DNA of 12,097 bases from an uncultured Eubacterium sp. (GTDB lineage Bacteria; Bacillota; Clostridia; Lachnospirales; Lachnospiraceae), in assembly GCA_934317205.1 (NCBI GenBank), contig CAKREL010000070.1:1-12097 (forward strand). Reading direction: 5' to 3'. Each line of letters starts with the position of its first letter. The stretch's first letter is position 1. Below, piece by piece: positions 1 through 6,509 of the stretch. The position numbers and the translations under genes are program-made. Under the pieces are notes generated by a model. That model made no database searches, was not told where the DNA came from, and worked only from the letters and a program-made list of their open reading frames with translations.

Positions 1-33
1 AATAAAGACAATTACTGAAAGGAGTAATGACTT

Positions 34-495
34 ATGATGATGCCTAGAATTTTTGGAGAAAACTTATTTGATGATTTTATGAGTGACTTTGCATTCCCGG
101 ATTTTACAGACAGTGCAAATATTGAGAAAGCTTTGTATGGCAAACATGCGAAAAACATGATGAAGACAGATGTCAAAGATACCGAAAACGGATATGAAGT
201 AGATATCGATCTTCCGGGCTTCAAGAAAGATGAGATCACAATGAAACTGGAAAACGGTACATTAACCGTCAGCGCAGCAAAAGGTCTTGACAAAGATGAA
301 GAGCAGAAAGATAAGAAATATGTAAGACGTGAGCGTTATGCAGGTGCTATGAGCAGAAGCTTCTATGTGGGCGAGCATGTAGCAGTAGAAGATATCCATC
401 CGAAATATGAGAATGGTATCTTAAGCTTTACCGTTCCGAAAAAAGAGCAGAAAGCAGTAGAAGAGAAAAACAAATTTATTGCCATTGAAGGTTAA
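34..495 (+). CDS. Hsp20/alpha-crystallin small heat-shock protein
   Basis: This 153-residue protein is a small heat-shock chaperone. The family holds unfolding proteins in a refoldable state in the cytoplasm, as large oligomers and without ATP. A short N-terminal arm starts MMMPRIFGENLFDDF. The alpha-crystallin domain runs from about residue 43 to 140, with the family signature YEVDIDLPGFKKDEI near its start and the usual ENGTLTVSA and YENGILSFTVPK strands. The C-terminal tail carries the I-x-I anchor as IAI (residues 149-151), which docks neighbouring subunits. Length is normal for the family. Three ATG codons stand in tandem at 34, 37 and 40. The first is taken because GAAAGGAG at 17-24 lies 9 bases before it; an ATG at 27 is out of frame and stops quickly. 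The gene is followed by its own strong terminator, so it is probably transcribed alone. Its promoter lies outside the window, so no CIRCE or other heat-shock control site can be judged. Confidence 0.96.
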   Translation: MMMPRIFGENLFDDFMSDFAFPDFTDSANIEKALYGKHAKNMMKTDVKDTENGYEVDIDLPGFKKDEITMKLENGTLTVSAAKGLDKDEEQKDKKYVRRERYAGAMSRSFYVGEHVAVEDIHPKYENGILSFTVPKKEQKAVEEKNKFIAIEG

Positions 496-541
496 TCTGA
501 ACGCAGATAAGATAATTGAATCTTAAATGAACTCTCCCTAA

Positions 542-581
542 AAAAATCCCTGGCAGGAAATAGATCCTGCCAGGGATTTTT
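542..581 (+). terminator. Rho-independent terminator after hsp20
   Basis: A perfect 17-bp inverted repeat (542-558 with 565-581) encloses the six-base loop AATAGA. The core is ATCCCTGGCAGGA paired with TCCTGCCAGGGAT. The T-run is the outer part of the right arm, and a matching A-run opens the left arm, so it could also stop transcription arriving from the other strand. It separates hsp20 from the downstream cluster. Confidence 0.93.
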
Positions 582-582
582 G

Positions 583-605
583 TGCGTATACTGGCAGTAT
601 ACACA
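583..605. promoter_or_regulatory. Palindromic operator-like site upstream of the MFS/diketone cluster
   Basis: GTATACTG (586-593) and CAGTATAC (595-602) are perfect inverted repeats around a single central G. Outside them TG (583-584) and CA (604-605) also pair, after one mismatch. The site contains two copies of the self-palindrome GTATAC spaced 11 bp apart, about one helical turn. Its centre (594) lies about 65 bp before the transcription start predicted from the TATAAT at 647-652, which is where LysR-type activators usually bind. The half-site spacing (ATAC-N5-GTAT) is not the textbook LysR T-N11-A spacing, so a GntR-family or other dimeric regulator is an alternative. Regulator identity is inference; the symmetry is directly visible. 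It is too compact and lacks a T-run to be a second terminator. Confidence 0.55.
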
Positions 606-624
606 AAGGTAGACGAAAAGGAAA

Positions 625-652
625 TTCCATTAATTGTAAAAATCGCTATAAT
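625..652 (+). promoter_or_regulatory. Candidate sigma-A promoter of the MFS/diketone cluster
   Basis: A perfect -10 box TATAAT sits at 647-652. The -35 is weak (TTCCAT at 625-630, 16-bp spacer), as expected for a promoter that needs an activator. The predicted start is near 659. A second inverted repeat, AGAATT (654-659) with AATTCT (671-676) and 11 bases between, lies right at the predicted start and could be a repressor site or an mRNA hairpin. Confidence 0.55.
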
Positions 653-715
653 TAGAATTAAGAAAAGGCCAATTCTTATGAAAATGTTATAAATGAAGGT
701 AGGAGGCAAAAGAAA

Positions 716-1945
716 ATGTCGGAAACGAATAATAAACAGAAAAAGATAAAATTCGAAGCGCTGATGTATATTATCTGTGGTTGTATTCTTTCTATGGGGG
801 CAATACATATGGATACCATTAACTGGATTCTTCCGCAGGTGGCAACAGACCTTGCATCTGGTCACAGCACTCTGATGGTAACTTCCGGATTCTTTTATGG
901 TATGATGATCGGACATGTGGTTGTTGGTCCGCTGTCTGATATGATTGGTAAGAAAAAAACAATGATTCTTGGCTTCGTTGTTTGTATTGCCGGAGCAATT
1001 GTTGGTGGTATGAGTGGTTCCCTTGGTGGACTGATCGCAGCCAGACTGATTCAGGGTATCGGTGGTGCAGCTTCTTCCAATGCAGCACGAGCAATCGGTG
1101 GTGATGCAGGAAAAGGTAAAAAATCCGCAATCACACTTACATTCATGCAGATCTGGTCAGGTGCACTTCCAATTATCCTTCCGTTAAGCGGAAAATGGGT
1201 AGGAAACGCAATGGGATGGCAGGCAATCTTCTGGTTACAGGCAATCATCTGCGGTATCCTTTGTGTACTTGTATTACTCTTTGTTACAGAGACATCACAG
1301 ATTGCCGGAAAAGGTTGTATCAAGAGACTGGCATCTGAAGTAAAAGTCTGCTTACTGACACCGGAATATGTATTTTTTGTTATCTGTTTCGCATTTAACA
1401 TGGCACTGTTCTTCTGTTATGCAGGATCTGCATCCTTTGCAATGGTTTCAGAACTTGGAATGGACAACAATGCTTATGCAAATATGTATGCAATCAATGC
1501 GGCAACCATGGTAGTCAGCGCAGCAATCGGACGTGCTATCGCAGTGAAAGTATCACCGGGCAAGATCGTCCGTATATTAAATATCTGCCAGATGGCAGTG
1601 GCAATTATGATTAGTGTATCCTTTATGCAGGGGGTAGCATCTTATTCTTGGTTACAGTTTGTATGGTGGGTATTCCCGTTCATTCAGGGTATGACACTTC
1701 CGGTAGCCATGTCACTGGTTATGAATGCTTCCGGTAAGGCAACCGGAACAGGAGCAGCTTTCATGGGATTTGTACAGTATCTGTTCTCTTCCATTACAAC
1801 AACAATGCTCGCTTCTATCAAAGAGGGCGGTTCCATTGGTAGTGTAATCGGATGGATCATGGCAGCATGCGCATTATTCTCATTTATCTCCTGTACGATC
1901 GGTCTGCACTTCCTGAAAAAGAAAGATGTGGATGCTGTCGGCTAA
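716..1945 (+). CDS. MFS transporter, Bcr/CflA-like (DHA1 type)
   Basis: This 409-residue integral membrane protein of the major facilitator superfamily has about 12 predicted membrane segments. After a charged cytoplasmic N-terminus (to about residue 13), TM1 begins at EALMYIICGCIL. The loop between TM2 and TM3 carries the MFS motif A as GPLSDMIGKKK (about residues 72-82). TM4 reads AARLIQGIGGAASS, the form seen in Bcr/CflA drug and metabolite antiporters. Members of this branch mostly use proton exchange to move small hydrophobic or amphipathic molecules. AGGAGG at 701-706 is well spaced from the ATG. The gene leads a cluster with two C-C-bond hydrolases 63 and 78 bases or more downstream and no terminator before the next gene. 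I infer that it imports the cluster's substrate or exports a toxic product. Direction and substrate cannot be read from the sequence. Confidence 0.9.
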   Translation: MSETNNKQKKIKFEALMYIICGCILSMGAIHMDTINWILPQVATDLASGHSTLMVTSGFFYGMMIGHVVVGPLSDMIGKKKTMILGFVVCIAGAIVGGMSGSLGGLIAARLIQGIGGAASSNAARAIGGDAGKGKKSAITLTFMQIWSGALPIILPLSGKWVGNAMGWQAIFWLQAIICGILCVLVLLFVTETSQIAGKGCIKRLASEVKVCLLTPEYVFFVICFAFNMALFFCYAGSASFAMVSELGMDNNAYANMYAINAATMVVSAAIGRAIAVKVSPGKIVRILNICQMAVAIMISVSFMQGVASYSWLQFVWWVFPFIQGMTLPVAMSLVMNASGKATGTGAAFMGFVQYLFSSITTTMLASIKEGGSIGSVIGWIMAACALFSFISCTIGLHFLKKKDVDAVG

Positions 1946-2008
1946 AAGTATGAAAAAATAAGAAAATTCTGTTTTGCAAGAAAATATAAAAATATTGGAG
2001 GGAAAACA

Positions 2009-2857
2009 ATGGCATATACATATAACAAACACAAACCTTTTCGCACCTATTTAGACGAGTATGCACCAAAATGGGATGGAATGGCGCATTTACGCAGAGA
2101 AGACGGCATTCTCGAAGTGCGTTTCCATACTGATGACGGACCGGTATTATTCTGTGAGTCAATGCACACCGGTTATCTGGGACTGTTATTTGATATTGCA
2201 CATGATCCGGAAAATGAACTGATCATTATCACCGGAACGGGGGACAGCTTTTTATCACTTTCCGACCCTGAAATGTCCTTTGCCCATGTAGAATATGAGT
2301 CCAGTGTTACTTATGACTGGTGGTATCTGACCGCCACAAGAGTACCGCTGGCATGGCTTGATCTGCCGGTTCCGGTTATCTGTGCATGCAACGGTGCTTT
2401 TACAATTCATCCGGAATCTGTATTATTATCTGATTACATTATCGCAGGTGATAATGCATATACCGTTGACCGTCATATTCAGGATGCCGGCTGTGCACCG
2501 ATCGATGGTATCAATATCTTATATGACAGACTGCTTGGACCGAATGCAGGACGCGCAATGTTGTTAAACGGCGGTGTCATTGATGCACAGAAAGGAAAAG
2601 AACTTGGTATCTTTGCAGAAGTCGTGCCGCATGGAACAGAGTTAGAGCGTGCATGGGAATTTGCCCGGGATTTGATGAAAAAAGCGCCATCCAGAATGGT
2701 AAGACGTATGACCAGAGAGACATTTACACAGCCGCTCAGAGAAGAATTTACAAAATATATCCGTTCCAGCCTGTGTCATGAGTGCTATTCTTCCGAACTG
2801 CGTCAGGATGCGGATCCGGAAGCAGGACATCAGAACATGGTAAACAAAGAAAAATAA
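2009..2857 (+). CDS. Crotonase-fold beta-diketone hydrolase, 6-oxocamphor hydrolase-like
   Basis: This 282-residue protein has the crotonase (enoyl-CoA hydratase) fold but not its usual active site. The glycine-rich oxyanion segment and the two catalytic glutamates of true hydratases are not where they should be. Instead, ACNGAFTIHPE (about residues 126-136) puts a histidine, H134, where 6-oxocamphor hydrolase has His122. DRHIQDAGCAPIDG (154-167) supplies H156 and D166, matching its His145 and Asp154 with one residue inserted. LCHE (255-258) supplies E258, matching its Glu244. The flanking FHTDDGPV, DIAHDPENELIIITGTGDSF and RAWEFARDL blocks also resemble that enzyme as I recall it. 6-oxocamphor hydrolase performs a retro-Claisen cleavage of a cyclic 1,3-diketone without coenzyme A. 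A similar reaction is inferred here; the substrate is unknown. The start is set by GGAGGG at 1997-2002. The FAH-family gene begins 15 bases after its stop, so they are cotranscribed. An automatic label of enoyl-CoA hydratase would probably be misleading. Confidence 0.8.
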   Translation: MAYTYNKHKPFRTYLDEYAPKWDGMAHLRREDGILEVRFHTDDGPVLFCESMHTGYLGLLFDIAHDPENELIIITGTGDSFLSLSDPEMSFAHVEYESSVTYDWWYLTATRVPLAWLDLPVPVICACNGAFTIHPESVLLSDYIIAGDNAYTVDRHIQDAGCAPIDGINILYDRLLGPNAGRAMLLNGGVIDAQKGKELGIFAEVVPHGTELERAWEFARDLMKKAPSRMVRRMTRETFTQPLREEFTKYIRSSLCHECYSSELRQDADPEAGHQNMVNKEK

Positions 2858-2872
2858 GAAAAAGGTGAGAGT

Positions 2873-3949
2873 ATGAAATTAGTAACATTTGGAATTCAGA
2901 CACCCGTTGGAGAGATCCGTCGCGTGGGTGCAATCAGAAAAGATGGAAAAATCGTGGATCTGACATTCGCAAGAGAAGTTTTGTTAAGAAGCAGACAGGT
3001 GCTCAATCCAGCTCATATGGCAGTAGAAGAGTGCCCGGATCGTATGCTTAATTTTATCCAAGGTGGACAGGCAGCACTGGATGCAGCAAAAGAGGCTATT
3101 GATTATGTGACAGAACAGGAAATTTGCTGTGCTTATGATACTCAGATCGTGTATGGCACAGATGAGATTAAATTACTGACTCCGATTCCGCGTCCGAATA
3201 CGGTTCGTTGTTTTTCCCTGAGTGAAAAACATATGCTGGATGGTATCGCATCTATGCAGGATACTGCCGCATGGGGCAATACAAAACCGTCTTTGACAAA
3301 GATGCCGGAAGAGTGGTATAATCTGCCGACTTATTACAAGACAGGAACAACGGAGATTTATGGAAGTGATGAGATCATTCCATGGCCGGAACTGACCAAT
3401 GTTTTTGACTTTGAGCTGGAGATCGCAGTGATCATCGGAAAAGAAGGAAGAGATATTCCCGAAGAAGAGGGCGAAGATTATATTTACGGTTATACAATCT
3501 ACAATGATTGGAGCACACGTGATTTTCAGAACCGCGAGATGAGTGTAAACCTCGGACCGGGCCTGTGCAAAGATAATGCTTCTTCTCTGGGACCATGCAT
3601 TGTCACAAAAGATGAGATTCCGGATATCGAGAAAGTAAAATTTACTGTCAGCATTAATGATAAAAAATGTGCAGAAACGCATGCAGATTTTTATTTCCCG
3701 TTAAAACATCTGATTTATTATGTAAGTCAGGTACAGACTATTTTCCCGGGTGATGTATTCACCAGTGGAACACTTCCGGGAGGAAGCGGCGGAGAGAAGA
3801 AAAACTGGATTGCACCGGGTGATGTCGTTGCTTTTGAAGGAGAAGGCATCGGTGTTCTTCGCAATATCATTGGTAAAAAAGGTGAGCCTGCTCCATTACC
3901 GGCTGCACAGCGTGACTGGATTGCAGTAAAGAAAACACGCGAGTGCTGA
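2873..3949 (+). CDS. Fumarylacetoacetate hydrolase (FAH) family protein
   Basis: The protein has 358 residues, and its C-terminal FAH catalytic domain starts at about residue 100. The putative catalytic histidine is H120 in CFSLSEKH, with E118 beside it. The divalent-metal ligands are E181 and E183 in DFELEIAVIIG and D212 in YNDWSTRDFQ. KDNASSLGPCIVT and the GDVFTSGTLPGG loop complete the pocket. The family includes fumarylacetoacetase, acylpyruvate hydrolases, 2-keto-4-pentenoate hydratases and oxaloacetate decarboxylases, all acting beside a 2-keto or 1,3-diketo group with Mg2+ or Mn2+. The protein is longer than the common 280-residue members: it has a roughly 100-residue N-terminal domain and about 25 extra residues between H120 and the metal ligands (about 125-160). 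The preceding gene ends 15 bases upstream, and AAAGGTGAGAG is the ribosome binding site. Because the partner gene appears to cut a 1,3-diketone, this enzyme probably handles the resulting keto acid or a related acyl chain. That assignment is inference. A role in tyrosine breakdown is unlikely because no other gene of that pathway is present. Confidence 0.88.
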   Translation: MKLVTFGIQTPVGEIRRVGAIRKDGKIVDLTFAREVLLRSRQVLNPAHMAVEECPDRMLNFIQGGQAALDAAKEAIDYVTEQEICCAYDTQIVYGTDEIKLLTPIPRPNTVRCFSLSEKHMLDGIASMQDTAAWGNTKPSLTKMPEEWYNLPTYYKTGTTEIYGSDEIIPWPELTNVFDFELEIAVIIGKEGRDIPEEEGEDYIYGYTIYNDWSTRDFQNREMSVNLGPGLCKDNASSLGPCIVTKDEIPDIEKVKFTVSINDKKCAETHADFYFPLKHLIYYVSQVQTIFPGDVFTSGTLPGGSGGEKKNWIAPGDVVAFEGEGIGVLRNIIGKKGEPAPLPAAQRDWIAVKKTREC

Positions 3950-3992
3950 TTCTTGGAGAAAATACCATAACCATATCCCTTATTTTGCAGAA

Positions 3993-4017
3993 CCCTCATT
4001 CGGCTACCGGATGGGGG
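3993..4017 (+). terminator. Terminator-like hairpin after the FAH gene
   Basis: CCCTCATTCGG (3993-4003) pairs with CCGGATGGGGG (4007-4017) over 11 bp, including two G-U pairs, around the three-base loop CTA. It is followed only by ATTTGC, so the U-tract is poor and it may be a leaky terminator or an mRNA-processing boundary within the cluster. It divides the cluster into MFS-hydrolase-FAH and MFS-MBL-LysR halves. Confidence 0.6.
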
Positions 4018-4038
4018 ATTTGCAGATTGAACGCAGAA

Positions 4039-4191
4039 TAAGCATTCCTCCACTTCAAGTAGGTAGAGCACTAAGCGGGTGGGTAAGGGGGATGCTTATG
4101 TCAGTGGGAGTTAAAAGTTTCGACTGACGGGGCGTAAAGTGACTGCGTTCATGAGCAAGTAGCGAAAGCGAATTGCGAATGTCCGCTTTAC
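4039..4191 (+). other. Structured intergenic element (three consecutive stem-loops), possible RNA or mobile-element remnant
   Basis: The spacer between the FAH gene and the second MFS gene is filled with foldable sequence. Stem 1: TAAGCATTCCTC (4039-4050) with GGGGGATGCTTA (4087-4098), 12 bp including two G-U pairs. Stem 2: GTCAGT (4100-4105) with ACTGAC (4123-4128). Stem 3 is a long rod: GTAAAGTG (4134-4141) with CGCTTTAC (4184-4191), then GCGTTC (4145-4150) with GAATGT (4177-4182), then GCAA (4155-4158) with TTGC (4173-4176), and finally GC-GAAA-GC (4162-4169), which ends in a GNRA tetraloop. The tetraloop, G-U pairs and purine-rich GTA/GAA internal loop look like selected RNA structure. 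I recognise no named RNA family. There is no protein-coding ORF of note. It could be a non-coding RNA, a 5' leader of the MFS gene, or a remnant of a small palindromic mobile element; the last is suggested by its partial likeness to the repeat at 12037-12089. Confidence 0.6.
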
Positions 4192-4245
4192 AAGGGAGTT
4201 TGTTTGCTCAGAAAAAATGGGGGAGTTACTTTGGAGGAGAAACTT

Positions 4246-5487
4246 ATGAAAACAAAAAACTGGCGGATGCAGTCCATGCAGACGATTATTGTGTGTATGA
4301 TATCGTTTATGCTGTTTAACTTTCTGACAACGGTATCACTGAATATTTTTATCCCGGCAGTGGCAGAGCTGAAAGGCATGCCGGTGGCAACGCTGTATCA
4401 TGCAAATACCATCGGTAATCTGATCTCTGTTGTATTTGCGTTGAGTGTCGGAATCATATCCAAAAAATTCAGTATGAAAACATTGACAGTGGTCGGATTG
4501 TTCATCGGTGGAATCAGCTATATTCTGATCCCGATTGTACCTGCATGGATGACAGGGATTTTTATCGCAACAAACTATATTGCAACGATGTTTTATGCAC
4601 AGATTACAGTAGGAGCCAGAATCGGAAACTGGTATCCGAAGAGAAAAGGAGAAATTCTCGGAATTGTAACTTCAGTGATCATTGTGTCCAGTCTGGTGTG
4701 GCTGCCATTATTTTCTAAAGCCAGTGGAAAATTCGGTATCGTCCATACTATGATGTTTGTGGGAATTGTTGTATTGATTCTTGCAGTTATCGGTATTTTT
4801 GCAATTCACGATACACCGGAATCGGTCGGATTATATCCGGAAAATGGAGCGGCGCAGGAACAAAGCGATTCTGCGGAAGTGTCACAGACGACATGGACGT
4901 ATCGGGAATTGCTGAAAAAGCCACGTTTTGTGCTGTTTTCCGTAGGATGGGGCTTAAGTATGCCGGGTATGATGGGTCTTTCCGTAGCCATTATACCGAT
5001 CATGGTGTCAAAAGGGCTGTCTTCTGAACAGGCAGTTCTTGTGGCAACTTTTGCAGGAGTCTTTCAGTTGCTTGGAAGTATCGTATCCGGTTTTATGGAT
5101 ACGAGAATCGGTCAGCGATTCGTAATTACATTGTTTTTATGTCTGGAGATCGGGGGACTGGCTGTTTTTGGCCTTGCACCGGCAGGACTGACTACATTGA
5201 TGATCGTCGGATATTACGTGGTAATGTTTATGATGGGTGCGCCGAACAACCTGCAGCCTTCTTCTTACCTGACAATGGCCGGCGGGGGTGGAAGCACCTA
5301 CATGATGTTTTATTCTCTGGCAACAGCAATCGCATCGATTCTTCGGGCAAGTGCAAGTTCTGTGCTGGCTTTCAGTACAAGTAAATTTGATGGTTCTTAT
5401 ACATTTGCGATGATCGTATTTTTAGTCGGAAGTATTCTGTCGGTTATTTTATTAAATGCATGTGGATTTAAAAAACTGGAAAAATAA
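4246..5487 (+). CDS. MFS transporter, OFA/monocarboxylate-like
   Basis: This 413-residue membrane protein of the major facilitator superfamily has about 12 membrane segments. The stretch DTPESVGLYPENG, at the end of the N-terminal half, resembles the conserved D-x-P-E-x-x-G-x-x-P signature of oxalate/formate antiporter and monocarboxylate-type MFS members. NWYPKRKGEILGIVTS between TM4 and TM5 also fits that group. A hydrophilic loop of about 35 residues (AAQEQSDSAEVSQTTW and onward) separates the two six-helix halves. I place the start at ATG 4246 because TTGGAGGAG lies just upstream at 4231-4239. The reading frame is open back to a TTG at 4204, but that has no suitable binding site and would add 14 polar residues. 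The MBL gene follows after 9 bases, so they form one transcription unit. Carboxylate uptake or product export is the likely role, by family and by its neighbours; direction is unknown. Confidence 0.88.
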   Translation: MKTKNWRMQSMQTIIVCMISFMLFNFLTTVSLNIFIPAVAELKGMPVATLYHANTIGNLISVVFALSVGIISKKFSMKTLTVVGLFIGGISYILIPIVPAWMTGIFIATNYIATMFYAQITVGARIGNWYPKRKGEILGIVTSVIIVSSLVWLPLFSKASGKFGIVHTMMFVGIVVLILAVIGIFAIHDTPESVGLYPENGAAQEQSDSAEVSQTTWTYRELLKKPRFVLFSVGWGLSMPGMMGLSVAIIPIMVSKGLSSEQAVLVATFAGVFQLLGSIVSGFMDTRIGQRFVITLFLCLEIGGLAVFGLAPAGLTTLMIVGYYVVMFMMGAPNNLQPSSYLTMAGGGGSTYMMFYSLATAIASILRASASSVLAFSTSKFDGSYTFAMIVFLVGSILSVILLNACGFKKLEK

Positions 5488-5496
5488 AGGATAGAG

Positions 5497-6441
5497 ATGA
5501 AAGTATATTATACAAGAGACAATGTACAAAATATTGACGGATTTGACCGGTATGCTTACCCGGAATCCATTGTCCGGATAACAGCAGGAGCCGGCAGCGA
5601 TGCCCTGCTGTATCTCATGAAGGAGAAAACAGTTCTGATTGACTGTGGCATGGCATATTGTGCGGATCTGCTGATTGAAAATATCACAGAAGTGCTGGGA
5701 ACAGCACGCACTCTGGATGCAATATTTATTACTCATTCTCATTATGATCATATGGGTGCGCTTTCGGAGATAAAAAGGGTGTGGCCAAAAGCAACTGTAT
5801 ATGGAAGTTCTTATGCGGAATACACGCTGAAGCGAAAAAGTACATGCGAGGGTATCCTTCATATGAGCAATGTGGCAGCACAGGAGTATACAGGAGAAAA
5901 TCTGGCAGAACCGCTGGATATGTCCCGGATGCAGGTTGAACGGGTTTTACGGGATGGAGCCTGTGTGGATTTCGGGACAGATGCAATCTGCGGACTGGAG
6001 ACACCCGGCCACACGAACTGCTGTATGTCTTTTTATCTGGAATCAGAAAAAATCCTGATTCTCAGTGAATCTACAGGAATGGTGCGTGGTCCAAAGTGTA
6101 CCACGACCTGTGTGTTAAAAGATTTTGTGCAGGCGAAACAGTCCGTAGAACGCTGCCGTAATTTCCCGGCAGAGTATTTTGTGTTTCCGCATTACGGCAT
6201 CATACCGAAACGGCTTGCAGACGGTGTATTTGAAGCTATTGTACAGGATATGAAAGAAAAAGAAACAATGGTTGCAGAACTGTATCAGCAGGGAGTCCCG
6301 ACGGAGCGTATTTTAAGTATATATGTGGAAAAATACTGGAAACAGTTAGATAGTGGGGATGTGCCTTTTGAGGCATTCCGTATGAATTCGGGCTGGGAAG
6401 TGAAAGCCATATTAAAAGCGTTGAAAGTATCTGCATCCTGA
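5497..6441 (+). CDS. Metallo-beta-lactamase-fold hydrolase
   Basis: The protein has 314 residues. The MBL metal site is clear: HSHYDH (H80, H82, D84, H85), H172 in ETPGHTN and H232 in FPHYG, with the preceding strand ending TVLIDCG. The MBL superfamily hydrolyses esters, lactones, thioesters and amides, or is redox-active, using one or two metal ions. Where most members have Asp as the bridging ligand at the end of the next strand (the GD position), this protein has ILILSEST, so Glu191 appears to take that place. The last 80 residues are helical with no cysteine-rich or rubredoxin/flavodoxin extension, so it is not a flavo-diiron protein. There is no signal peptide, so it should act in the cytoplasm. 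It starts 9 bases after the MFS stop, behind AAGGATAGAG. In this cluster a lactone, ester or acyl-thioester hydrolase fits best, but that is inference. Confidence 0.88.
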   Translation: MKVYYTRDNVQNIDGFDRYAYPESIVRITAGAGSDALLYLMKEKTVLIDCGMAYCADLLIENITEVLGTARTLDAIFITHSHYDHMGALSEIKRVWPKATVYGSSYAEYTLKRKSTCEGILHMSNVAAQEYTGENLAEPLDMSRMQVERVLRDGACVDFGTDAICGLETPGHTNCCMSFYLESEKILILSESTGMVRGPKCTTTCVLKDFVQAKQSVERCRNFPAEYFVFPHYGIIPKRLADGVFEAIVQDMKEKETMVAELYQQGVPTERILSIYVEKYWKQLDSGDVPFEAFRMNSGWEVKAILKALKVSAS

Positions 6442-6442
6442 C

Positions 6443-6471
6443 TTGACGTGCGATAGGTCTTTTGTTAATCT
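6443..6471 (+). promoter_or_regulatory. Candidate promoter of the LysR gene
   Basis: TTGACG (6443-6448) and TAATCT (6466-6471) are separated by 17 bp, and a TG at 6463-6464 makes an extended -10. It lies directly after the MBL stop codon, so the regulator can be made independently of the structural genes. No copy of the palindrome at 583-605 is seen here. Confidence 0.55.
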
Positions 6472-6509
6472 TTAGATGATTATTGCATGGCAGGAATGGG
6501 GGCATGGGC

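Noticed and set aside
586..602. Palindrome read as a second terminator after hsp20
   Set aside because: It has only a one-base centre, is AT-rich in the arms, and lacks a T-run; an operator is a better reading.
476..916. 146-residue antisense ORF across the hsp20 terminator and the first MFS start
   Set aside because: It runs through the terminator and operator-like palindrome, has low-complexity hydrophobic composition and no ribosome binding site; it is a shadow of the promoter region.
2009..2857. Ordinary enoyl-CoA hydratase of fatty acid or butyrate metabolism
   Set aside because: The glycine-rich oxyanion motif and catalytic glutamates are missing, histidines occupy the site, and no other acyl-CoA gene is nearby.
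2873..3949. Fumarylacetoacetase of tyrosine degradation
   Set aside because: No homogentisate dioxygenase or maleylacetoacetate isomerase is nearby, and the organism looks anaerobic; only the family assignment is safe.
4028..4037. TGAACGCAGA occurs here and at 498-507, each just after a gene end
   Set aside because: Repeated 10-mers are expected many times by chance in 12 kb and the flanks do not align further.
4204..4245. TTG at 4204 as the start of the second MFS protein
   Set aside because: It lacks a binding site, while ATG 4246 follows a strong GGAGGAG; the 14 extra residues are polar and unlike the family.
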